Part shown: positions 44,421-52,714 of the stretch, piece after piece
Numbering within the stretch: the stretch's first letter is position 1
How the letters are laid out: every line of letters starts with the position of its first letter
DNA from: Deltaproteobacteria bacterium
Lineage (GTDB): Bacteria > Myxococcota > Myxococcia > Myxococcales > 40CM-4-68-19
NCBI GenBank assembly: GCA_005879805.1
Contig: VBKL01000090.1
Location: 1-53,005, forward strand
Reading direction: 5' to 3'
Length of the DNA: 53,005 nt
Position numbers and translations under genes: made by a program
Notes under the pieces: generated by a model
Told to the model about the DNA's origin: nothing
Seen by the model: the letters and a program-made list of their open reading frames with translations, nothing else
Databases searched by the model: none

Positions 44421-45455
44421 TTCGCCGAGCACCCGCAGGTAATTCCCGCCCAGGATCCCGCGCAGCTCTTCCGCGTTGAATCCACGGCGCGAGAGAGCCT
44501 CCGTCAAGATCGGATAGTGCCGCGCCTCCCGCATCCGTCTCGCGCTCCAGACGAAGCCGTCGAAATCGGTGCCGATTCCGACGTGCGCGGCGCCGGCGAC
44601 GAGCGCTCCGTGCACGACCGCGTCGGCCATCTCCTCGACGTCCGCGGAGAGCCCGCGCTTTTTGAGGAGCCACGACCAGCTGATGATGCCGATGACGCCG
44701 CCGCTGCGCGCCACGGTGCGGGCCTGGTCGTCCGAGAGGTTGCGCTCGGTCTGGAAGAAGCGGCGGAAGCCGACGTGCGTCGCGAGGAGCGGTCGGGTGG
44801 CGAGCGCGGCGACGTCGGCGAACGACCGATCGGAGCAGTGGGTGACGTCGACCAGCACGCCCAGCTCCTCGCACTTCTTCACCACCGCGCGGCCGAGGCC
44901 GGTCAGGCCGGGAGCGCCGCGCAAGAGAGTGAACGGTCCGAGCTTCGCCGGCTGCGCGAGGCCGTTGTGCACGAAATGGGTCAAGGTCAGGTAGCGCAAC
45001 CCGCGCGCCGCCAGCGCCTCCAGCTTCTCGAGCGAGCGCTCGAGGTGGTGCCCTCCTTCGGCAGCGTGGACGATGGCGAGCTTCGCGGAAGACAGCGCCG
45101 GTCCAACCTCGCCGCGCGCCCGCGCCACCTTTGCGAGGGCGGGAGCGCGCTCGCAGAGGGCCTCGACGAAATCGAGCTGCCGTTGCGCTCCCTCGAACGG
45201 CGGCGGAAACGGCGGCACCGTCGGCGTGTAGGCGCAGGCGGTGAGGACCCGCAGGCCGCCCTCGATCATGCGGGGCAGATCGAGCTGCTGCCAGATCGGG
45301 CCGTATCCGAACCAAGGCGGGCGGAAGGAGCGGGAAAGGTCCCGGCTCAACCAGTGCGCGACGAGCCCCGGGTGCGCGTGCAGATCGGCGACGGGCGATG
45401 AGGCGTGGATCGCGTTCGCGTCGAGCGGCTCTGCCCCTTCGCGGAACGCCAGCAA
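44406..45455 (-). CDS. Peptidase family M19 (membrane dipeptidase-like)
   Basis: Zinc-dependent dipeptidase of the amidohydrolase fold, 349 residues. Metal-ligand motifs are visible: 'VADLHAHPG' (DxH, about 23-31), 'IVHAAEGGHHL' (Glu), 'VDVTHCS' and 'ATHVGFR' (His), and the family-typical 'GIGTDFDGFVW'. No signal peptide is seen. The only available start in a sensible place is TTG at 45455, 7 bp after the Hsp70 stop on the same strand, so the two are probably cotranscribed. The physiological substrate is unknown; many bacterial members cleave dipeptides with D-residues. Confidence 0.87.
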   Translation of the reverse strand: MLAFREGAEPLDANAIHASSPVADLHAHPGLVAHWLSRDLSRSFRPPWFGYGPIWQQLDLPRMIEGGLRVLTACAYTPTVPPFPPPFEGAQRQLDFVEALCERAPALAKVARARGEVGPALSSAKLAIVHAAEGGHHLERSLEKLEALAARGLRYLTLTHFVHNGLAQPAKLGPFTLLRGAPGLTGLGRAVVKKCEELGVLVDVTHCSDRSFADVAALATRPLLATHVGFRRFFQTERNLSDDQARTVARSGGVIGIISWSWLLKKRGLSADVEEMADAVVHGALVAGAAHVGIGTDFDGFVWSARRMREARHYPILTEALSRRGFNAEELRGILGGNYLRVLGESLPG

Positions 45456-45462
45456 AACGCTC

Positions 45463-46977
45463 TCAGTGCTGCGTCACTCGCACGGTGGTCTTCATCTGCC
45501 TGCCCGTCTCCATGTCGCGCGCGCTCATGGTGAGGATCCCCTCGATGTTCACGTCGAAGGTGATCTCGAGGCGCGCCTTGCCGGCAGGTGCCGGGCGCAG
45601 GCCGCTGAAGAGGAAGTCGCCGAGCAACTCGTTGTGCGAGACCTGCCCGTGGTCTCCCTGGAAGATGCGCATGGCCACTTCGGTCTGGTCGTCGTAGCTG
45701 GTCGTCGCTTCGATGGCCTTGGCGTTGGGAATGGCCGCATTGCGCGGGAAGACCACGTGGAACGTGCCTCCCGCCTTCTCCAGGCCGATGGCCATCGGGA
45801 TGACGTCGAGCAGCTGCAGGCGGAGGTTGGAGTTGTCCTCCAGGGAATTGGCGTAGAGCGCCGCGCCGATGGCCACCGCCTCATCGGGATGGACGCCCTT
45901 GGAGGGCGCCTTGCCGAAGCGGTCGGTGAGCCGCTTCTGCACCAGCGGCATGCGGGTCTGGCCGCCGACCAGCAGCAGCTCGTCGACCTTGGACGGGTCG
46001 AGCTGCGCGTCCTCCATGACGCGGTCGAGGATCTGGAAGGTCCGATCGACGAGCTTCGAGGTGAGCTCCTCGAGCAGCTTGCGGGTGAAGACGAAATCGA
46101 TGTTGAGCGGCTGCCCCTGCGGGGTCATGGTGACGAAGGGCACGTTGAAGGGCGCCTGCTCGCGGCTCGAGAGGTCGATCTTGACCCGCTCCGCCAGGTC
46201 CTTGATCCGCTGCATCGCCACCGGATCGGTTGCGAGGTCGATATGGTGCTTCTTCTGGAAGTCGTCGATGACGTGACGGATCATCGCCTGGTCGAAGTCC
46301 AGCCCGCCGAGGAAGATGTCGCCGCCCGTCGCCTTCACCTCGAAGACGCGGTCGCGAATCTCGATGATCGACACGTCGAAGGTGCCGCCGCCGAGGTCGT
46401 AGATGACGACCGTCTCGTGCAGGCTCTTGCCGATGCCGTAGGCGAGGGCGGCCGCGGTGGGCTCGTTGATGATCCGCACCACCTCGAGCTGGATCATCTT
46501 GCCGGCGTCCTTCACCGCCTGCCGCTGCCGGTCGGTGAAGTAAGCGGGCACCGTCACCACCGCCCGGGTGACCTTCTCTTGCAGGTAGTCCTGGGCGACG
46601 CTCCGGATCTTGTTGAGGATCTTGGCGCTGATCTCGGCCAGCCGGAAATGCTTCTTGCCCACGTCGAGCACCACGTCGTTGCGCTCGCCCGGCCGCATCT
46701 CGTAAGCGACCGATTTCTGCATCTCGGCGACGACGTCGCTCTCGAACGACCGGCCCACGAGGCGCTTGGCCGCGTACACGGTGTTGCGCGGGTTGAGCTG
46801 CCACTGGCGCTTGGCCTCGTGCCCGATGAGCTCGTTGCCCTTGTCGTCGATGGCGAAGATGGAGGGGATGATGAACTCGCCCCCCTTGTAGGGGATGAGC
46901 TTGACGTGCCCCTGCTGCTCGACGATCGCGGCGCAACTGTTGGTCGTGCCTAGATCGATGCCGATGATCTTGCTCAT
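45463..46977 (-). CDS. Short Hsp70 (DnaK-like) chaperone without the helical lid
   Basis: Hsp70-type ATPase of 504 residues. The nucleotide-binding domain is complete ([10 protein letters not shown], '[11 protein letters not shown]', 'VGGQTRMP') and the beta-sandwich substrate-binding part is present (to '[15 protein letters not shown]'). The alpha-helical lid of about 120 residues found in true DnaK is absent and the gene stops cleanly, so this looks like a natural short paralog rather than the housekeeping chaperone. No grpE or dnaJ is adjacent. It starts 17 bp from the divergent prkA ATG. Confidence 0.9.
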   Translation of the reverse strand: MSKIIGIDLGTTNSCAAIVEQQGHVKLIPYKGGEFIIPSIFAIDDKGNELIGHEAKRQWQLNPRNTVYAAKRLVGRSFESDVVAEMQKSVAYEMRPGERNDVVLDVGKKHFRLAEISAKILNKIRSVAQDYLQEKVTRAVVTVPAYFTDRQRQAVKDAGKMIQLEVVRIINEPTAAALAYGIGKSLHETVVIYDLGGGTFDVSIIEIRDRVFEVKATGGDIFLGGLDFDQAMIRHVIDDFQKKHHIDLATDPVAMQRIKDLAERVKIDLSSREQAPFNVPFVTMTPQGQPLNIDFVFTRKLLEELTSKLVDRTFQILDRVMEDAQLDPSKVDELLLVGGQTRMPLVQKRLTDRFGKAPSKGVHPDEAVAIGAALYANSLEDNSNLRLQLLDVIPMAIGLEKAGGTFHVVFPRNAAIPNAKAIEATTSYDDQTEVAMRIFQGDHGQVSHNELLGDFLFSGLRPAPAGKARLEITFDVNIEGILTMSARDMETGRQMKTTVRVTQH

Positions 46978-46983
46978 CGCGGT

Positions 46984-46994
46984 GCTAGACTAGC
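46984..46994. promoter_or_regulatory. Palindrome between the divergent hsp70 and prkA starts
   Basis: GCTAG-A-CTAGC is a perfect inverted repeat filling most of the 17-bp gap and touching the prkA ATG. It contains TAGACT on one strand and TAGTCT on the other, both acceptable -10 elements. No ribosome-binding site is visible for either gene, so shared control or near-leaderless transcripts are possible. Confidence 0.4.
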
Positions 46995-49052
46995 ATGGTG
47001 GATTCGCTGCGCTACCTGCAGAGCGTCGGCGAGCAAGTGCGCCACGCTTTCGTCGGCAACAAGACCATCCTCTCCTTCCAGGAGTACATGGAAGGCTTCT
47101 TCGAGAAGCCCCGCGTCCACGCTCGCGACGCGGCCCAGTACATCCGGGACTGCTTCGACTTCTACGGCACCACCACCGCCAACAACCCGGGCGGCGCGAT
47201 GCGCCGATTCAAGCTCTTCGACCGGCCCTTCGACCAGGGGCCGGGCTCCCTGCAGGAGGGGGAGGGCGGGGCGCCCGTCTGCGGACACGAAGAGGTGCAG
47301 AACGCGATCTACCGGATCCTGAACGGGTTCGTGCGAGCCGGCAGGATCAACAAGCTCATCCTGCTGCACGGACCGAACGGCAGCGCCAAGTCGTCGATCG
47401 TCGCCGCCATCCAGCGCGCGCTCGAGGACTACTCGCGCAAGGAAGAAGGGCAGCTCTACCGCTTCAACTGGATCTTCCCCAGCGAGAAGCTGGTGAAGGG
47501 ATCGATCGGCTTCGGGGAGAACGCCGGCAAGGGCATCTCCGGCGAGCGGGTAGAGACCTACGCCCACCTCGAAGGCGAAGCCGTCGACGCCCGCATCCAC
47601 TGCGAGCTGAAGGACCATCCGCTCCATCTCGTGCCCCGCATGGAGCGGCAGCGCATGCTGCGGGAGACCACCAAGCCCGATTCCATCTTCCAGCTCTCGC
47701 AGGCGATGCTGGAAGGCGAGCTGTGCCACAAGTGCCGGCAGATCTACGCGGCGCTACTCCAGTCCTACAACGGCGACGTCCTCAAGGTCCTGAGGCACGT
47801 GCAGGTCGAGCGCTTCTACATCTCGCGCCGCTACATGCACGGCGCCGTCACCGTCGAGCCGCAGATGGCGGTGGACGCGGACTACCGGCAGGTGACCCAC
47901 GATAGAAGCCACGGCGCCCTTCCCGGCGCCTTGCAGAACCTGGCGCTCTTCGAGCCGTACGGACCGCTGGTGGCTGGGAACCGGGGGGTCATCGAATTCA
48001 GCGACCTCTTGAAGCGTCCGCTCGAGCACTACAAGTACCTGCTCGGAACGGTGGAGACGGGCGTGGCGCGCGCTCCCCATTCGGTGTGGGTGGCGGCGCA
48101 GTGGGCGGTCCTCACCCGCATGAAGAAGCCGGTCTCGGAGCGGTACAAGGGCGAGCTCCGCAAGCTGGTCGATCACCTCACGCCGCTGGAAAAGCTCCAG
48201 CTGTACGACCGCGGCGAGGCGCCCGCGCGGCTCGCCGGCCCCCAGGGGCGCGAGTTGAAGAAGCACGTGCAGGACCTCTGGCGGGAGAGCGACGCGTATC
48301 CCAACTACGAGGGCCGGACCGGCGCTTCGGCGCGCGAGCTGAAGACGGTCATCTCCAACGCGGCGCAGAACCCCCGCTACAAGTGCCTCACGCCGCAGGC
48401 AATCCTCCTGGAGCTGGAGGAGCTGGTGAAGGACAAGAGCGTCTACGAGTTTCTCCAGCAGGAAGTGGTCGACGGCTACCATGACCACGAGGAGTTCGTG
48501 CGGGTGGTGGAGAACGAGCACCTCGACGTCCTTGACGAGGAAGTGCGCGACGCGATGGGGCTCGTCTCCGAGAAGCAGTACCGCGAGCTGTTCGAGCGCT
48601 ACGTGCAGCACGTGCTCGCCTGGACGCGCGGCGAACGGGTGCGCAACAAGCTCACCGGCGAGATGGAGCGGCCCGACGAGGAGATGATGGCGCAGACGGA
48701 GGCCATCGTCATGACGGGGGGCGAGGAGCGGCGCGAGTTCCGGCGGGCGCTCATCGCGAACATCGGCGCCCACCGCATCGATCATCCGGAAGGGGAGATC
48801 GACTACTCGCAGATCTTCCCCGATCTCTTCCGTCGGCTGCGCGATCATTTCTTCGACGAGAGGAAGAGGATCCTCCGGAAGAACAGCGAGAAGATGTTGC
48901 GGTATCTGGGTGAGGATCGCGCGCAGCTGTCAGTGAAGGAGATCGCGCAGGTAGAGTCGACGTTGGGGTCGATGAAGGAGCGGTTCCGGTATTGCGATAA
49001 TTGCGCGAAGGACGCGCTCCTCCTCCTGCTTACGAAGCGCTATACCGATTAA
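46995..49052 (+). CDS. prkA: PrkA-family serine protein kinase, apparent internal in-frame deletion
   Basis: AAA+-like protein with a PrkA C-terminal domain, linked to stress and stationary-phase responses; 685 residues. The Walker A is GPNGSAKS (126-133) and 'DHPLHLVPR' is conserved. After 'LLGTVETGVA' (about 348-358) the sequence jumps directly to 'APHSVWVAAQWAVLTR'. In other PrkA proteins about 65-75 residues lie between these, including the 'xxTNE' sensor region. The frame is preserved. The C-terminal PrkA domain is complete ('LTGEMERPDEEMM', 'IDYSQIFPDLFRRLRDHFF'). Divergent from the short Hsp70. Confidence 0.88.
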   Translation: MVDSLRYLQSVGEQVRHAFVGNKTILSFQEYMEGFFEKPRVHARDAAQYIRDCFDFYGTTTANNPGGAMRRFKLFDRPFDQGPGSLQEGEGGAPVCGHEEVQNAIYRILNGFVRAGRINKLILLHGPNGSAKSSIVAAIQRALEDYSRKEEGQLYRFNWIFPSEKLVKGSIGFGENAGKGISGERVETYAHLEGEAVDARIHCELKDHPLHLVPRMERQRMLRETTKPDSIFQLSQAMLEGELCHKCRQIYAALLQSYNGDVLKVLRHVQVERFYISRRYMHGAVTVEPQMAVDADYRQVTHDRSHGALPGALQNLALFEPYGPLVAGNRGVIEFSDLLKRPLEHYKYLLGTVETGVARAPHSVWVAAQWAVLTRMKKPVSERYKGELRKLVDHLTPLEKLQLYDRGEAPARLAGPQGRELKKHVQDLWRESDAYPNYEGRTGASARELKTVISNAAQNPRYKCLTPQAILLELEELVKDKSVYEFLQQEVVDGYHDHEEFVRVVENEHLDVLDEEVRDAMGLVSEKQYRELFERYVQHVLAWTRGERVRNKLTGEMERPDEEMMAQTEAIVMTGGEERREFRRALIANIGAHRIDHPEGEIDYSQIFPDLFRRLRDHFFDERKRILRKNSEKMLRYLGEDRAQLSVKEIAQVESTLGSMKERFRYCDNCAKDALLLLLTKRYTD

Positions 49053-49106
49053 CGGTCACTTCAACGAAAGATCGATCTACCTGCCAGCTCGGGAACTCGT
49101 TTTCGG

Positions 49107-49736
49107 CTAGCTCGGGAACACGAGATGGAAAAACTCCGCCCGCCCCGCGACCCCCAACTTCGCATACACCTGCGTCAGGTGCTGCTTGATGGTCTTCTCG
49201 CTGTTCCCCATCATCGCGCCGATCTCCGCCGACGTGAGCCCCTTGAGGACGAGGCGCGCCACTTCCTCCTCCTTGCGGGTCAACCGCGCCTTCGACAGCG
49301 CCCGCGTCACCAGCTTGGCGAGGTCCACGTCCACGCCCGTCACCTTTTCGAGGACGCCGCGGAGGGAATCGGTGGTGAACGGCTTCTCGAGCAGATACGC
49401 CGCTCCGGAGTTGAGCGCTTCCTTCAGGCGGGGCTGATCGGCGAAGGCGGTGACCAGCACCACGGGAGCGCGGACGTCCTGCTTGCGGAGCGCGCCGATC
49501 ATCTCGATGCCGGTCATCTTTCCTTCACCCAGCACCACGTCGGCGACCACGGCCTCGACGTGGCGAAGCTGCGGATCGTGCAGCGCTGCCTCGCCGCTCG
49601 GGTGCGCGAGGCAGGTCCAACCAAAGGCCTGCATCCGGCGCGCGAGGATGGTACGGGCATCGGCTTCGTCCTCGACAAGGAGCAGGAGCCTGGGCTGCGG
49701 CGCTCTTGCGACGCTCTCGGACGTACCGTTCGTCAT
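49107..49736 (-). CDS. LuxR-type response regulator
   Basis: Transcriptional regulator of 209 residues. The receiver has VEDE (21-24), phosphoacceptor Asp66 (VVADVVLG), 'VLVTAFADQ' and the lysine in 'LEKPF'. A LuxR-family helix-turn-helix ends the protein ('LTRKEEEVARLVLKGLTSAEIG', split between sub-motifs), with 'NSEKTIKQHLTQVYAKLGV' as recognition helix. Its start overlaps the stop of the sensor kinase upstream by 4 bp, marking an operon. Targets unknown. Confidence 0.91.
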   Translation of the reverse strand: MTNGTSESVARAPQPRLLLLVEDEADARTILARRMQAFGWTCLAHPSGEAALHDPQLRHVEAVVADVVLGEGKMTGIEMIGALRKQDVRAPVVLVTAFADQPRLKEALNSGAAYLLEKPFTTDSLRGVLEKVTGVDVDLAKLVTRALSKARLTRKEEEVARLVLKGLTSAEIGAMMGNSEKTIKQHLTQVYAKLGVAGRAEFFHLVFPS

Positions 49737-50569
49737 GAAGCGATCCTTTCGCCGTTGGCGGTCACGGTCAAGCGACCCATCCGCCCGGGGAAGGTAAAGC
49801 GGAACACGGTGTAGCGGGGTTCAGCCGCGACGCACACCAATTCGCCGCCTCCGGCTCGCGCCAGGGCGCGGGCGATGGTGAGCCCGAGGCCGGTGCCGGT
49901 GCCGCCCGACGAAAAAGGCGTGAAAAGCCGCTCGCGAAGCTCGGGAGGGATGCCCGGTCCGTCATCCTCGACGGTGAGCTGGACCATTTCGCCGGACTGC
50001 CGGGCCGAAAGACTCAGACGTCCGCCGCGCACCTTGCGTAGGGCATCGAGCGCGTTGGCGGCGACGTTCTCCACCGCGCTCGAGAGGGCGAGGGGATCCG
50101 CCCGCACGAGCAATCCGCGGGGGCAGTCGATGACCACCTGGGCCCCGCTTTCCCGCGCGGCGGAGGCGAGCCGGGCGAGTAGATCTTCGAGGACCACGGA
50201 GAGGTCGACGAATCGCTCGACCTCGTCGGGAGCACGTCCGGCCCGGGCCAGATCGGAGAGCCGCGCCGCCGCGCGGTCGGTGTTGTCGCGCAGCCGCGCG
50301 AGGAGCTCCGAGCGCCGCGCGGGATCGGTCTCGTCGCTCGCCTCCTCCAGGAGGAGCTGCACGTTGTGGAGCGGGTTCTTGAGGTCGTGCGCGATGGCAG
50401 CCGCGACCACCCAGATGGCCTGGCGGCGCTCGGTTCCGGCGAGGCGTTCCGCGAGGACGCGGGAGGCCGCGCGTTCTGCCTCGTGCAGGCGCTTGTATCG
50501 CTGGGCGACGAAGAACGCGGCGGCGACGAGCCCGCCGGCAAGGGGCGGGGCTGTCCAGTCCACGATCAC
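49733..50569 (-). CDS. Sensor histidine kinase
   Basis: Partner of the LuxR-type regulator downstream. The 278-residue protein (from GTG 50569) has one N-terminal membrane helix (PPLAGGLVAAAFFVA) and then an H-box 'AIAHDLKNPLHNVQLLLEE' with the phosphoacceptor His. The HATPase domain is complete: 'NVAANALDAL' (N box), 'DDGPGIP' (G1) and 'GTGTGLGLTIARALAR' (G2). No sensory domain is seen, so input is probably from partners or the membrane helix. The start is uncertain; upstream extensions would run antisense into the divergent protease gene. Confidence 0.85.
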   Translation of the reverse strand: MIVDWTAPPLAGGLVAAAFFVAQRYKRLHEAERAASRVLAERLAGTERRQAIWVVAAAIAHDLKNPLHNVQLLLEEASDETDPARRSELLARLRDNTDRAAARLSDLARAGRAPDEVERFVDLSVVLEDLLARLASAARESGAQVVIDCPRGLLVRADPLALSSAVENVAANALDALRKVRGGRLSLSARQSGEMVQLTVEDDGPGIPPELRERLFTPFSSGGTGTGLGLTIARALARAGGGELVCVAAEPRYTVFRFTFPGRMGRLTVTANGERIAS

Positions 50570-50617
50570 GGCGATGGTCTTGACCGGCCCGGCCGACGCC
50601 TCGACTGGAGAGACGAT

Positions 50618-51463
50618 GTGGTCCGAGCTGTGCTGAGCCGTTTGCTCGCCGCGTTCGCCACGCTCGCCTTGCTCGCGCCTCTGCCGGCGCGTGCGAAGAG
50701 CGAGAAGTCGCGCGTCGTGCAAAAGGCCCTGCTCCAGAGCGTGCGCGTCGAAGTGACGGTCGCGGGCAAGGTGGCGCGCGCCGCGACAGGCGTCGTGGTC
50801 GCGAACGACGCCGGCTCGAGCTTCATCCTCACCAACGAGCACGTCGTCTCTCGCGACGGCCTCAAGGGCACCCCTTCGTACACCATCGTCGTCGAGCGGC
50901 CCGCGCTGCGGCGGATCCCCGCTCGGGTACGCTTCGAGGGCGAGGTGCCGGCAGAGGATCTCGCGATCCTGGAGATCGGCGAATCGTTGCCCGCGGTGTC
51001 GATCGGTCAGCCGCTGGACGCTCAGGTCGGCGACGATGTGGTGGTGATCGGCGCTCCCTACGGCCGCTCGCTGAGCGTCAGCTCCGGGATCGTCAGCCAG
51101 GTCGAAGTCGTCGACGGCGATCCGCGAGAGCAGCGCTCGATGAAGACCGACGCTCCGATCGGCTACGGCGCGTCCGGGGGCGGCGTCTTCGGCGTGCCGG
51201 GCGGAAAGCTCGTCGGCCTCGTCGAGGGATACCGCACGGCCAAGGTGAGCTTCGGCGGCATCGGCGGAAACGACTTCACCTTCGACGTCCCGATGCCGGG
51301 CGAGACGTTCCTCTCGCCGCCCGCGAAGATCCGCGCCTTCCTGGTGCGGTCCGGGATCGGCCGCCGCGCCGGAATCAAGGACGCCCCCTGGGTCGATCCG
51401 ACTGGACCGGGCACGGTGGCGTCGCGGCCGTTCGACGAGCGCGCAGCCGCGATGCAGCGGTAG
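50618..51463 (+). CDS. Exported trypsin-like serine protease
   Basis: The 281-residue product has a signal peptide (LLAAFATLALLAPLPARA) and a chymotrypsin-fold domain. The triad is visible: His in 'LTNEHVV', Asp in 'AEDLAILEIG', Ser in 'GYGASGGGVFG' (GASGGG in place of the common GNSGGP). The pattern is that of DegP/HtrA-like proteases but without a PDZ domain. The GTG at 50618 is chosen for a GGAG 7 nt upstream; a GTG at 50630 is an alternative. Divergent from the sensor kinase, with about 48 bp between starts. Confidence 0.87.
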   Translation: MVRAVLSRLLAAFATLALLAPLPARAKSEKSRVVQKALLQSVRVEVTVAGKVARAATGVVVANDAGSSFILTNEHVVSRDGLKGTPSYTIVVERPALRRIPARVRFEGEVPAEDLAILEIGESLPAVSIGQPLDAQVGDDVVVIGAPYGRSLSVSSGIVSQVEVVDGDPREQRSMKTDAPIGYGASGGGVFGVPGGKLVGLVEGYRTAKVSFGGIGGNDFTFDVPMPGETFLSPPAKIRAFLVRSGIGRRAGIKDAPWVDPTGPGTVASRPFDERAAAMQR

Positions 51464-51502
51464 CGTTTCCCTCCTTCGACCTCGCCGTTAGAATCGCCCC
51501 CC

Positions 51503-51946
51503 ATGCGGGCGGACTGGGATTCCTATTTCATGCAGATCGCGCGCGTCGTGGCCTCGCGCGCGACCTGCGATCGCAAGCTGGTCGGCGCGCTCCTCGTGCG
51601 CGATCGCATGATCCTTTCGACCGGCTACAACGGCTCGATTCGCGGGATGCCCCACTGCAGCGAGGTCGGGCACCTGATGGAAAACGAGCACTGCGTCGCC
51701 ACCATCCACGCCGAGGCCAACGCGGTCCTGCAGGCGGCGCGCAACGGCGTAGGCATCGACGGCGCCGATCTGTACACGACTGCAAGCCCGTGCTGGCCGT
51801 GCTTCAAGCTCGTCGCCAACGCGGGAATCAAGCGCATCGTCTATGGCGAGTTCTATCGCGACGATCGGATCTTCGAGGTGGCGAAGAGCGTCGGCATCTC
51901 GCTCGTCGACATGAGCGGGCTCGCGGCGAAGCCCGCCGCCACCTGA
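51503..51946 (+). CDS. dCMP deaminase / ComE-type cytidine deaminase
   Basis: Zinc hydrolase of 147 residues converting dCMP to dUMP for thymidylate synthesis. The zinc/catalytic motifs are HAEANAV (the proton-shuttling Glu follows the His) and 'TTASPCWPCFKL' (PCxxC). 'SYFMQIARVVASRATC' and 'TGYNGSIRGMPHC' are the usual N-terminal family features. It is 40 bp downstream of the protease gene and may be cotranscribed, though without functional link. Confidence 0.93.
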   Translation: MRADWDSYFMQIARVVASRATCDRKLVGALLVRDRMILSTGYNGSIRGMPHCSEVGHLMENEHCVATIHAEANAVLQAARNGVGIDGADLYTTASPCWPCFKLVANAGIKRIVYGEFYRDDRIFEVAKSVGISLVDMSGLAAKPAAT

Positions 51947-52044
51947 GACTTCCCTGGACAGACGTCCACTCCGCAAGTGTGCTGAAACGAAAACACCGGG
52001 CATCCGCACTTGACGGTACCCGGTTCCGCGCCGTTCATGGACGG

Positions 52045-52695
52045 GTGCGCTCGGCTTCCGGAGGGCCCGGATCGGAAAGCGCGGCGAGCGGGTGTTCCCT
52101 GCTCGTCGAACGCGCGGCTTCCGCCCTGGCTCACGAGGCGAAGAACCCGCTCCACAACATGGCCCTGCATCTGCAACTGGTGAGCGAGAAGCTTCCCGGC
52201 GACGCGGCCCGCGGCGTCGACCGGCACTTGCAGGCGATGCGCGACGGGATCGCGCAGGTCGATGCGCTGCTCAAGGCGTTTGCCGATCTCGCCGCTCCGG
52301 CGAATCTGGTTCCCGATCTGGGACAGGCGCTGACGCGCGCGCTCCTGCTCTTCTCGTTCGAGGCGCGCCGCAAGAGCGTCGAGCTCACGCGCAAGGGCCC
52401 GGCCGAGGTGCGGGTGGCGGCGCCCGGGGAGGCCGTCCTCGAGATCGTCTGCAACGCGGTGCTCGCCGGCATCGCCCTCGCCCGGGAGGGACGCCTGACA
52501 CTCGCCATCGAGCCCGACGGCCAGCGGGTACGCCTCGAGGTGATCGCCGACGGAGGCGTTCCCCGGCGCGAGGAAACGCTGCCTCACCTGGAGGCGGTCC
52601 GCCGCCTGTCCTCCGTAGCAGCGGCCGAGCCGTCGATCGACGTCGAAGGGGCAGGGCCCGCCCGGCTCTCGCTCTCGTTCGCCCATACGCGCTAA
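52045..52695 (+). CDS. Histidine kinase-like protein with degenerate ATPase domain
   Basis: The 216-residue product (from GTG 52045; GTG 51979 would add 22 residues) has a good H-box, 'ALAHEAKNPLHNMALHLQL', closely similar to that of the sensor kinase at 49733. The expected HATPase domain is degraded: an N-box-like 'VCNAVLAGIALA' lacks the key Asn/Asp pair, and the glycine boxes are not recognisable. It may be a phosphotransfer or dimerisation partner rather than an active kinase. It lies 19 bp upstream of the response regulator at 52715 and is probably cotranscribed with it. Confidence 0.7.
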   Translation: MRSASGGPGSESAASGCSLLVERAASALAHEAKNPLHNMALHLQLVSEKLPGDAARGVDRHLQAMRDGIAQVDALLKAFADLAAPANLVPDLGQALTRALLLFSFEARRKSVELTRKGPAEVRVAAPGEAVLEIVCNAVLAGIALAREGRLTLAIEPDGQRVRLEVIADGGVPRREETLPHLEAVRRLSSVAAAEPSIDVEGAGPARLSLSFAHTR

Positions 52696-52714
52696 CAGGA
52701 ACCCGGCCCTCCCA

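Noticed and set aside
49085-49121. 11-nt direct repeat AGCTCGGGAAC beside the response regulator stop
   Set aside because: Short, only two copies, one copy inside coding sequence; no mobile-element features around it.
51951-51975. Short inverted repeat TGGAC/GTCCA after the dCMP deaminase gene as a terminator
   Set aside because: A 5-bp stem without a following T-run is too weak.
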